Shown: one piece after another, positions 1 through 5,042 of the stretch | Layout: each line of letters begins with the position of its first letter | Position numbering within the stretch: position 1 is the stretch's first letter | Origin: an uncultured Ruminococcus sp. | GTDB taxonomy: Bacteria > Bacillota > Clostridia > Oscillospirales > Ruminococcaceae | DNA length: 5,042 bases | Assembly: GCA_937910385.1 (NCBI GenBank) | Contig: CALEPT010000219.1 | Location: 1-5,042, forward strand | Reading direction: 5' to 3' | Translations under genes and position numbers: made by a program | The notes under the pieces: model-generated | What the model was told of the DNA's origin: nothing | Seen by the model: only the letters and a program-made list of their open reading frames with translations | The model's database searches: none

Positions 1-312
1 TTCAGCAACAGAAATATGTCATTTACATTCAATCTTGACGATATAATATGCTTTGAGGTTCATGGAAGAATAGTAACGCTATCAACTAAAAAAGGTGCAA
101 TCGAGTATTATGGCGATTTTTCTGCTATCTGTGAAGAATTGATACCATATAATTTCGCAGTAACAAACAAAGGAATACTTATCAATCTGGAACATATCCA
201 TAAAATACTAAAGAACGATGTTCACATGACTTCCGGTTTAGTAATACCTATGGGCAGAGGGTATAAGGACGAGTTGATCGACAGATACACGAACTATAAG
301 ACAAGGAGATGA
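1..312 (+). CDS. AgrA-like response regulator, C-terminal LytTR DNA-binding domain (5' end outside window)
   Basis: The frame is open from base 1 (TTC AGC AAC AGA AAT ATG), so the ATG at 16 is an internal Met and the receiver domain lies upstream of the window. The visible ~103 residues form one LytTR domain. Typical landmarks are DIICFEVHGR (strand 1 and turn), EYYGDF, FAVTNKGILINLEHIHKI (matching the family pattern of a basic segment followed by a short helix), and IPMGRGYKDEL near the end. LytTR regulators of the AgrA/ComE type bind pairs of ~9-bp direct repeats about two helical turns apart and activate pheromone operons. The stop TGA lies inside the Shine-Dalgarno region of the next gene, so regulator and kinase are transcribed together and probably translationally coupled. 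Its likely target is the repeat array at 1603-1651. The domain call is firm; the partner assignment rests on gene order. Confidence 0.9.
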   Translation, partial: FSNRNMSFTFNLDDIICFEVHGRIVTLSTKKGAIEYYGDFSAICEELIPYNFAVTNKGILINLEHIHKILKNDVHMTSGLVIPMGRGYKDELIDRYTNYKTRR

Positions 313-314
313 TT
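303..314 (+). promoter_or_regulatory. Extended Shine-Dalgarno of the sensor kinase; decides a TTG start
   Basis: AAGGAGATGATT differs at two positions from AAGGAGGTGATC, the full complement of the usual 16S rRNA 3' end. The ATG at 309 lies inside this element, so that site cannot serve it. The TTG at 318 is 9 nt after the GGAG core. The spacing matches agrB in this window (AGGAAGTGATTC, ATG 10 nt after the core) and agrD2 (8 nt). Confidence 0.65.
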
Positions 315-317
315 CAG

Positions 318-1601
318 TTGCCTGTCATTCTCCAAAATCTGATTGAGATCATAAATGCTTTTGTTGAAATGTTCCTCATCTTCCTGTATTTTTCTTTGCT
401 GAGTAATCGCAGAGTAGGAAAAGCAGGCTATATAACAGCGTATTTACTCTCAGTAGCCGCCTTATCAGCTTCTGTTTTGCTGACCGATGAGCTATTGTTA
501 TCCTTATTCATTACTTTAGGGATACTGACGGCAGTTGCCTTTTACTGTTTTGAAGATACGATAAGGCGGAGAATACTGATGATAGCCTTGTATATGCTGA
601 TAATCTCTGTTGCCGATCCGCTGGTAATAGGGCTGCTGTGCCTTGCCAATCTCGGTTCACCGCAGGATTTCCTTGAATCGGGCATCGGCCGCTATCTTGG
701 AATGATCGCAACAGACCTTATCTATCTATGGCTGATAGGTCTTATGCACAGGCTCATCAACAAGAGAATAAAGGATCTGCCGGTAAAATACTGGATTTTA
801 ATCATAACTATCCCCATAATCAGTATCTTTATATTGCGTAATCAAATAGATACGATCACCGCTTCAACAATGGCTATTAATTACTTTTCTTTGGGAATCG
901 CTGTAATAGGTATTGTCTATATCAATGTCATGATGTTTCGATTTTTTGAAAGTTATGAAGATAAGCTGAAATTACAGTATTTTGAAACACTGAAACAGCA
1001 AGAGGACGAAAACTACAAGCTCCTCGCACTGTCTCATAAGCAGGTAAGAGAAATGAAGCATGACATTGAAAATCAGCTTGCTGTGGTGGGCGATCTATTA
1101 AGACTGAAAGATTACGATTCAGCTCTTGTATATCTTGATAAGCTTGGCACATATGTCCATAAGGCGAACAGAATTTGCTATACAGGAAACAATGCCGTTG
1201 ATTCTATCGTCAATATTAAAGGCTCAATGGCTAATTGTCTTGGCATTGACTTTATATGTAAGGTAAATATCATCACAAGCATTATGACTGACGAGTTGGA
1301 TCTGTGCCGTATTATCGGCAATGCGCTTGATAATGCAATAGAAGGCTGTGAACGGTCAAGTGCTGGTAAGAAGCACATATATTTCAGCATTAACGAAGAA
1401 CAGGACACATTGTCGCTCGTTGTGACTAATACCTGTGATGAAGTGAATACCGATTTGCTGACCTCCAGCAAGAAAAAATCAGGACTTCACGGGATAGGAA
1501 TAGGCAGTATCAGATCAGCGGCTGAACGCTTGCAAGGGGTGTCAACTTTCAACTATCAGGACGGCATATTTACTTTGAGAGTAGTAGTTCTTAATTGTTA
1601 A
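318..1601 (+). CDS. agrC: AgrC-like sensor histidine kinase (GHKL type), pheromone receptor
   Basis: Membrane kinase of 427 aa from TTG 318 (430 aa if ATG 309 is used; TTG preferred because of the ribosome site at 303-314). Residues ~5-210 hold six or seven hydrophobic segments, as in AgrC peptide receptors. A charged coiled-coil linker follows (ESYEDKLKLQYFETLKQQEDENYK). The dimerisation/phosphoacceptor helix contains MKHDIENQL with the likely phosphorylated His at ~248. The ATPase domain shows the N box IIGNALDNAIEG (Asn ~335 and ~339) and the glycine box SGLHGIGIGSIRSAAERLQG (~388-407), ending in FTLRVVVL. This is the usual order for the HATPase_c_5 AgrC/ComD group. It would sense the cyclic peptide made by the downstream agrB/agrD genes and phosphorylate the LytTR regulator encoded just upstream. 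Length and architecture are complete, with no sign of decay. Kinase family is firm; the actual ligand is inferred from context. Confidence 0.92.
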   Translation: MPVILQNLIEIINAFVEMFLIFLYFSLLSNRRVGKAGYITAYLLSVAALSASVLLTDELLLSLFITLGILTAVAFYCFEDTIRRRILMIALYMLIISVADPLVIGLLCLANLGSPQDFLESGIGRYLGMIATDLIYLWLIGLMHRLINKRIKDLPVKYWILIITIPIISIFILRNQIDTITASTMAINYFSLGIAVIGIVYINVMMFRFFESYEDKLKLQYFETLKQQEDENYKLLALSHKQVREMKHDIENQLAVVGDLLRLKDYDSALVYLDKLGTYVHKANRICYTGNNAVDSIVNIKGSMANCLGIDFICKVNIITSIMTDELDLCRIIGNALDNAIEGCERSSAGKKHIYFSINEEQDTLSLVVTNTCDEVNTDLLTSSKKKSGLHGIGIGSIRSAAERLQGVSTFNYQDGIFTLRVVVLNC

Positions 1602-1602
1602 A

Positions 1603-1651
1603 TTCATAACAAACTTGCATTTCATTACAAGAAACCCACATTTCATTACAA
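1603..1651 (+). promoter_or_regulatory. Direct-repeat array, candidate LytTR (AgrA-like) operator
   Basis: CATTTCATTACAA occurs twice without mismatch, at 1618-1630 and 1639-1651, exactly 21 bp apart (two helical turns). An AAAC four bases upstream of each copy (1611-1614 and 1632-1635) keeps the same phase. A third, degenerate copy TTCATAACAA lies at 1603-1612, 18 bp before the first perfect one. Paired direct repeats at about 21-bp period upstream of a pheromone operon are the known binding pattern of LytTR regulators. The array ends 26 bp before the -35 box of the agrB promoter. The repeats are seen directly; their binding by the 1-312 regulator is inference. Confidence 0.75.
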
Positions 1652-1677
1652 ATGGAGAACTTTTTAGCCAAAACCTA

Positions 1678-1706
1678 TTGAAAATATTTCCGGTGTGTGC
1701 TATGAT
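1678..1706 (+). promoter_or_regulatory. Sigma-A-type promoter of the agrB-agrD operon, extended -10
   Basis: TTGAAA (1678-1683), a 17-bp spacer, then TATGAT (1701-1706), immediately preceded by TGC, which makes an extended -10 (TGn). Transcription should begin near 1713, leaving a leader of only about 17 nt with the agrB ribosome site (AGGAAG, 1714-1719) almost at the 5' end. The position just downstream of the direct repeats suggests activator control. Confidence 0.75.
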
Positions 1707-1729
1707 TTTTTGCAGGAAGTGATTCAGAA

Positions 1730-2320
1730 ATGATTTCAAAACTTGCGAAGAACATAGCACACTTTTTTGTGGTTCAGAACATAACGGAAGAATCCAAAGA
1801 GGTGATCTATGCCTACGGAATGGAGCTGCTGATCTCCGATGTGCTGAATACCATTATCGTCCTGCTGATTGCTCTGATCTCCCATACGCTGCCTGCGGTT
1901 GTTATATTTATAGCCGTATTTATGGGGTTGAGACAGTTTGTGGGCGGGTATCATGCTAACAGTCATCTGAGCTGTATGTTCACGCTTGTCATGGTGATGC
2001 TGGCTTTCTCTTACGGCATTTGCAATATAAGCGGACAGATCACTCAAATATTCAGCATTGGCTTCATAGCGACAGCTTTGCCTGTCATTTTCTGTATCGC
2101 TCCCGTTCCGCATCCGAATAAGCCGATGTCAGAGGAAAAGGGTGTCAAGCTGAGAAAACGAGGTATTATACTTGCAGTTGCCCTTTCCGTTGCTGTGATC
2201 GTGCTGCTTGTATTCCAATATCAGAAAATAAGCCTTTATGTATCAAGCGGAATACTGCTGTCAGCAATCATGGCACTGCTCGGCCGCTTTTTGAATCGGG
2301 GTGATAACAGTAAACGATGA
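1730..2320 (+). CDS. agrB: AgrB-like membrane cysteine peptidase, pheromone processing
   Basis: Protein of 196 aa, the normal size for AgrB. AgrB removes the C-terminal tail of the AgrD precursor and forms the thiolactone ring while embedded in the membrane. The catalytic block RQFVGGYHANSHLSC is at residues 68-82, giving His75 and Cys82 at the spacing of the family's active site. The second conserved block APVPHPNKPMSEEK (~124-137) is also present. Hydrophobic segments lie at about 33-52, 54-66, 81-99, 105-124, 145-162 and 168-185. The ATG is preceded by AGGAAGTGATTC with a 10-nt gap. The last 20 bases overlap the start of the first agrD-like reading frame, so translation is probably coupled. 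It appears intact and is the only AgrB visible for two AgrD-like substrates. Confidence 0.95.
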   Translation: MISKLAKNIAHFFVVQNITEESKEVIYAYGMELLISDVLNTIIVLLIALISHTLPAVVIFIAVFMGLRQFVGGYHANSHLSCMFTLVMVMLAFSYGICNISGQITQIFSIGFIATALPVIFCIAPVPHPNKPMSEEKGVKLRKRGIILAVALSVAVIVLLVFQYQKISLYVSSGILLSAIMALLGRFLNRGDNSKR

Positions 2321-2474
2321 CAAGGAAAGAGAAAAACGAAGCATTTGGGCGATTATAATTCTTGCTCTGGTAAGGGCGGCATTGTATCTTGCAAACGGCA
2401 GTGCTTGCGGTATTACGTTCTATCAGCCCCCAGAGCCTGACTTATCTGAGCTGTTTGAAAGGAGGGATTTGTAA
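2301..2474 (+). CDS. agrD: AgrD-like cyclic lactone autoinducer precursor 1 (start uncertain)
   Basis: Reading frame of 57 codons from GTG 2301, the first possible start after an in-frame stop at 2292-2294. It has the three parts of an AgrD: a basic and hydrophobic leader (EKRSIWAIIILALVRAALYL), a core starting at Cys36 (SACGITFY), and an acidic tail with the clostridial signature QPPEPDLSEL. The ring would probably be Cys36 to Phe40 (CGITF) or to Tyr41; the sequence cannot decide. The frame overlaps the agrB end and shares one base with the next gene (TAATG). The GTG has no clear ribosome site. A better-looking start, ATG 2317 overlapping the agrB stop, is in another frame and runs only 13 codons. 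It would reach this frame by a -1 shift or one extra A in the A5 run at 2332-2336, giving a leader beginning MTRKEKK. Core and tail are recognisable; the start is not settled. Confidence 0.8.
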   Translation: MITVNDDKEREKRSIWAIIILALVRAALYLANGSACGITFYQPPEPDLSELFERRDL

Positions 2475-2629
2475 TGAAGGCACTGATGAGCGTTGTAAGA
2501 AAGGCTTCTACCGTTCTTGCGGCTGTTTGTATGGTTGTGGCTACTACGGCAGTACCGAGTGCTTGCCACTATTGGTTTGCACAGCCTGTTGAGCCGGAGG
2601 AACTGAGAGCCCCCGTAAACAACAAGTAA
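2474..2629 (+). CDS. agrD: AgrD-like cyclic lactone autoinducer precursor 2
   Basis: Protein of 51 aa with an excellent ribosome site (AAAGGAGG at 2458-2465, 8 nt before the ATG). The N-terminus MKALMSVVRKASTVLAAVC is an amphipathic, basic leader of the AgrD kind. The pheromone core begins at Cys31 within PSACHYWFA, and the C-terminal tail carries QPVEPEEL. Aligned on the Cys, the two precursors share SAC, Phe at ring position 5, and QPxEP, but the ring residues differ (GIT versus HYW before the Phe). The probable product is a thiolactone CHYWF, or a one-residue-longer ring. The start overlaps the stop of precursor 1, and its own stop is 18 nt before the start of the exported protein gene, so it sits inside one operon. 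It should be processed by the AgrB encoded upstream. Confidence 0.92.
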   Translation: MKALMSVVRKASTVLAAVCMVVATTAVPSACHYWFAQPVEPEELRAPVNNK

Positions 2630-2637
2630 TGAAGAAT

Positions 2638-2642
2638 GGAGG
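2638..2642 (+). promoter_or_regulatory. Ribosome site that sets the start of the exported protein
   Basis: GGAGG sits 5 nt before the ATG at 2648. The in-frame ATG at 2636 lies upstream of this site and has no purine-rich element of its own at suitable distance. Starting at 2648 also gives a cleaner signal peptide (MKQITKFKRLL). Confidence 0.75.
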
Positions 2643-2647
2643 AAAAT

Positions 2648-4522
2648 ATGAAACAGATTACCAAATTTAAGCGTTTGCTTTCAGGTGTGCTGAGTGCGGT
2701 AATGACGGTAAGTGCGATACCTATCGTCTCGGCTCACGCCGATGAAAGCACAGAACCGTACCCGTATACGATGTTCGCCGCTTCAAGCGACGATGGTGCG
2801 ATTACTGTAAATGCAGGAAATTTCTGTGTGAATGGTAATGTTGCAACCAACGGCACTATTATTTCAAGCGGTAATATGAACGTCAACGGTACAAGGACAG
2901 AACACGCTAATGAAAGTATGCTTTATGTCCTGAAAAAGCTGAATTATTCTTATTTCAGCGGTGGGAATGTTGAAACCTATACAGAAGACTATGTGTTGGA
3001 GGACTTGAATATCAACATCAATAATCCAATTAATGTTGATGGAACGATTGAACTTACAGGAAATATCAATCTGAATTCAGGTATTAAGGCTGTCGATGAT
3101 GTTACGATCAACGGCGAGGTCAAGAATTCCAATAATGCTGTTATTTGCTCCGAAACTGGCGATATTAACATTGATACGAGCAATGTCAGCTTTAACGGAT
3201 TGATCTATGCTCCGTATGGTGATATTCTGATCGATTCAGATAACCTTAATCTCAATAATGTTGTTATCATCGGACAGACCATTACGATCGACTGCCCCAA
3301 TGTCAATGCGAATTACAGCAGCAGTATGGCAGAACTTATCGGAAACGAATCTGATATTGATGTTGAACTTTATGCAATGGGAAGCTATAATGCTGATGTG
3401 AATGCTATCGACATCGAATGGTTTACCAACTACACAAACAGCAGTTATGAAGTGCTTTATTCGGACGATAACGAGAATTACACTTCTGTTGCCACAGTAA
3501 CAGATGCTACAACATATCAGTATTTGATTACTGAGGATTTTCAGAAGAGATATTTCAAAATTTCGCTGGTTACCAACTATGGCGAAGTAATTGAGTCGAT
3601 CCCGTTCGTAGTAGCTAAAAGTGAGGACGGCTACGAGGTTATCTTCCTTGATAGTGACGAGGATGGACTTCCGGACATTTATGAAATTATGATTGGAACA
3701 GATGTAAATCTGCCCGATACAGACGGTGATGCTCTCACGGATTATCAGGAAATCTATATAACCGGAACCGACCCTACTATTTACGATTCTGTCGTTGTCG
3801 GAATTTCCGATGCAGATGCTGACAGTGACGAAGATGGTCTGTCTAACTCCGTAGAAATCACTATGGGAACTAATCCCCAGAAGGCTGATACTGATGATGA
3901 TGGACTTAATGATAGCGAGGAGGGTACATATAATACCGATCCGCTAAATCCCGACAGCGATGATGATACACTTCCTGACGGTGACGAGCCGCATATCGGT
4001 CTTGACCCAACGAACCCTGAGACATTTGACGTTCCCGATGCGGAATATGTGGCTTCACAGACCATTCCAGCCAATAGTGAAGCATTAAAAAATATTAATA
4101 CTGAAGACAGCCCTTATATGGTGTCATTAGTTGTTGATGCCACCGGATATGTTGAAAGATATCTTACTGCAAAAGAAACAAGTTATGCTAAAGCAATCTC
4201 CAACGATGCCATTTTGGGTATTGCTCCTGAGTTTTCTTGCAAGAAAAACTGTGATGTAAAGCAGGCAACTATCACTTTTTCTATTAAAAACGATTATGTC
4301 AATAATGAAGCAAATGCATTCCCTGATGAACCCGAACTTCAAGGTCTTAAGCGTTTTATGATATTCAGCTACATTGAAGATATGAATATGCTTCTTCCAG
4401 TTGAAACCTCTTATGATCTTGAAAATAATGCGGTATATACCAACACAAGCGGTCTCGGTACATATTGTATAATGGACATGGAGAAATGGCTTTTAAATTA
4501 TATATTTGTTGCTCTTCTTTAG
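2648..4522 (+). CDS. Secreted thrombospondin type 3 repeat protein with FN3-like domain; C-terminus probably truncated
   Basis: The 624-aa exported protein starts at ATG 2648 (ribosome site at 2638). Residues 1-31 are a Sec signal peptide with charged KQITKFKR, a hydrophobic core, and likely cleavage after AHA31. Residues ~45-225 are Asn- and Val-rich short repeats (VNGNVATNGTI, INVDGTIELTGNINLN, VTINGEV, FNGLIYAPYGDILID), suggesting a beta-helix or bactofilin-like stack. Residues ~240-325 read like a fibronectin type III fold (IDIEWFTNY, YEVLYSDDNENYTSVATV, RYFKISLVTNYGE). Five Ca2+-binding thrombospondin type 3-like repeats begin at about 335, 357, 392, 414 and 436. Residues ~463-614 look like further beta domains. 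No LPXTG, dockerin or membrane anchor is seen. The last ten residues (LLNYIFVALL) fall at or beyond the abrupt change to very AT-rich DNA, so the real C-terminus is probably missing. It lies 18 nt behind agrD2, so is likely pheromone-controlled. Substrate or partner is unknown. Confidence 0.88.
   Translation: MKQITKFKRLLSGVLSAVMTVSAIPIVSAHADESTEPYPYTMFAASSDDGAITVNAGNFCVNGNVATNGTIISSGNMNVNGTRTEHANESMLYVLKKLNYSYFSGGNVETYTEDYVLEDLNININNPINVDGTIELTGNINLNSGIKAVDDVTINGEVKNSNNAVICSETGDINIDTSNVSFNGLIYAPYGDILIDSDNLNLNNVVIIGQTITIDCPNVNANYSSSMAELIGNESDIDVELYAMGSYNADVNAIDIEWFTNYTNSSYEVLYSDDNENYTSVATVTDATTYQYLITEDFQKRYFKISLVTNYGEVIESIPFVVAKSEDGYEVIFLDSDEDGLPDIYEIMIGTDVNLPDTDGDALTDYQEIYITGTDPTIYDSVVVGISDADADSDEDGLSNSVEITMGTNPQKADTDDDGLNDSEEGTYNTDPLNPDSDDDTLPDGDEPHIGLDPTNPETFDVPDAEYVASQTIPANSEALKNINTEDSPYMVSLVVDATGYVERYLTAKETSYAKAISNDAILGIAPEFSCKKNCDVKQATITFSIKNDYVNNEANAFPDEPELQGLKRFMIFSYIEDMNMLLPVETSYDLENNAVYTNTSGLGTYCIMDMEKWLLNYIFVALL
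3650..3988 (+). repeat. Five thrombospondin type 3-like calcium-binding repeats (coding)
   Basis: The units are DSDEDGLPDIYE, DTDGDALTDYQE, DSDEDGLSNSVE, DTDDDGLNDSEE and DSDDDTLPDGDE, starting at protein residues ~335, 357, 392, 414 and 436. Spacing is 22 residues except for a 35-residue step between units 2 and 3, where IYDSVVVGISDADA is inserted. Asp at positions 1, 3 and 5 and the acidic residue at 12 are the usual Ca2+ ligands. Units 2 and 5 depart from the DxDxDGL core (DALT, DTLP). Confidence 0.85.
4486..4500. other. Composition break: junction of bacterial and AT-rich eukaryote-like DNA
   Basis: Up to about 4490 the sequence has ordinary mixed codons and continues the exported protein. 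From about 4492 it becomes roughly 17% G+C and a different frame takes over coding. The exported protein's frame ends 22-31 nt later, while the VPS35-like similarity begins almost at once (residues 3-6 of the new frame). No inverted repeats, target duplication or transposase marks the border, so it does not look like an insertion sequence. The exact base cannot be fixed because both frames read through GGCTTTTAAA. Confidence 0.8.
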
Positions 4523-5042
4523 TCAATAAAATAACTGTAGAAAAAGAAAAATTTTCTGAGAATTGTCTATCTTTCATGAAAAAGGCCTTATATTTATTAG
4601 AATTGGATAATAAGTTAAATAAAGTGAATTTATTGCAATATTTATCTTCGCATATAATTAACTTAAATATTTTAAGTAATGAACAAAAAAACTTATTTAT
4701 AAATAATTTCATTAAAATAGATGAACAAAAGGAAAATAGAGAAGAACAATTTAAAATAATATTAATCATAAGTAAATTAAATTATAATCTATTTAAAGAC
4801 ACAAAATTAATATCAGAGTGTTTAATTAAGGCAAGAAGATTTGCTGATTTTGATATGATGGTAAATAAAAATATTGGATTATATATTGATTTAATTAATG
4901 AAATATTATATTTTGTTGAAAAATCAGATAATATTATAGAAATAAAAAAAGAACAAATAGAAGATTTAATAGAATTAGTTAAAGGACATATTAATACAAT
5001 AAAAACAACAAATGAAGAAAGTGATAAAAATAAAATAGATAA
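4486..5042 (+). CDS. VPS35: Fragment resembling the C-terminal region of eukaryotic VPS35 (retromer subunit); runs off the window
   Basis: This frame is open from 4429 to the window end. The ATG at 4486 is the first Met, but it lies at the junction and is probably not a native start; another Met is at 4576. The 185 visible residues are Asn/Lys/Ile-rich and helical, without signal peptide or membrane segment. Compared with human VPS35 as I remember it, blocks match in order. KLYICCSSL (4-12) pairs with RLFLQ.AL, SFMKKALYLLE (29-39) with EFMSQAFSLYE, ILSNEQ (62-67) with the CFSEEN block, ECLIKA (111-116) with ECLKKA, and LYFVEK (141-146) with IYFYEK, followed by an Ile-rich helix ending in Glu-rich NEESDKNK. 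VPS35 is the alpha-solenoid core of retromer, acting in endosome-to-Golgi sorting, and has no expected role in bacteria. The first ~600 residues of a normal VPS35 are absent. Gln is always CAA and no in-frame TAA or TAG occurs, so the source genetic code is undetermined. AT-rich protists or anaerobic fungi are candidate sources. Confidence 0.65.
   Translation, partial: MAFKLYICCSSLVNKITVEKEKFSENCLSFMKKALYLLELDNKLNKVNLLQYLSSHIINLNILSNEQKNLFINNFIKIDEQKENREEQFKIILIISKLNYNLFKDTKLISECLIKARRFADFDMMVNKNIGLYIDLINEILYFVEKSDNIIEIKKEQIEDLIELVKGHINTIKTTNEESDKNKID

Noticed and set aside
1595..1612. TTGTTA/TAACAA inverted repeat at the agrC stop as a terminator
   Set aside because: Six weak A/T pairs, no G+C stem and no U-tract; the right arm is better explained as part of the degenerate third operator repeat.
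1603..1651. Short CRISPR-like array
   Set aside because: Repeats are only 10-13 bp with 8-bp spacers and sit beside a promoter; this is operator geometry.
1602..1729. Riboswitch or small RNA in the agrC-agrB gap
   Set aside because: The predicted transcript starts near 1713, leaving only about 17 nt of leader, and no stable structure is seen.
1736..2113. A 125-codon minus-strand frame opposite agrB
   Set aside because: It lies wholly antisense to a convincing AgrB with intact His and Cys; composition is that of a shadow frame.
2389..2592. A 67-codon + strand frame across the pheromone genes
   Set aside because: It is out of frame with both AgrD-like peptides, has no good ribosome site, and shows no family features; the two overlapping frames explain this DNA better.
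3781..4074. Ser-rich 97-codon minus-strand frame
   Set aside because: Its Ser-rich pattern is simply the complement of the Asp-rich GAT/GAC calcium repeats.
4480..4520. Insertion sequence or phage attachment site at the junction
   Set aside because: No terminal inverted repeats, target duplication, integrase or transposase; the adjoining sequence resembles the middle of a eukaryotic gene.
4365..4769. A 134-codon minus-strand frame near the end
   Set aside because: It spans the composition junction and lies opposite two better-supported + strand frames, so it cannot be one real gene.

Overview
The first ~4.49 kb look like a chromosomal piece of a Gram-positive Clostridia species, most like Ruminococcus/Oscillospiraceae. 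The evidence is moderate GC, strong Shine-Dalgarno sequences, a complete agr-type peptide quorum-sensing cassette, and a secreted thrombospondin-type-3 repeat protein. The last ~0.55 kb (about 4490-5042) is different DNA. It has only about 17% G+C by hand count, codons dominated by AAA/ATA/TTA/AAT, and one frame open to the window end. Its translation resembles the C-terminal part of the eukaryotic retromer subunit VPS35. The window therefore seems to join bacterial and AT-rich eukaryotic DNA, most simply as a chimeric (meta)genome contig. A gut or rumen community would fit, but that is inference.

Layout, all on the + strand: (1) 1-312, the LytTR DNA-binding end of an AgrA-like response regulator, cut by the window start. 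(2) 318-1601, an AgrC-like sensor kinase, probably starting at TTG. (3) 1602-1729, a regulatory gap with repeated TTCATwACAA elements (21-bp period for the two perfect copies) and a strong extended -10 promoter. (4) 1730-2320, the AgrB peptidase. (5) 2301-2474 and 2474-2629, two different small AgrD-like pheromone precursors in tandem. (6) 2648-4522, a secreted protein with Asn-rich repeats, an FN3-like domain and five calcium-binding repeats, apparently cut off at its C-terminus by the junction. (7) 4486-5042, the VPS35-like fragment.

Proposed working: AgrB cuts and cyclises one or both AgrD peptides. The exported thiolactone is sensed by AgrC, which phosphorylates the LytTR regulator. The regulator binds the direct repeats at 1603-1651 and drives the agrB-agrD1-agrD2-exported protein operon. 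This gives positive feedback and ties production of a surface or secreted Ca2+-binding protein to cell density. The most notable points are the two pheromone genes served by one AgrB, the possible frameshift or unusual start in the first of them, and the cross-kingdom junction near 4490.
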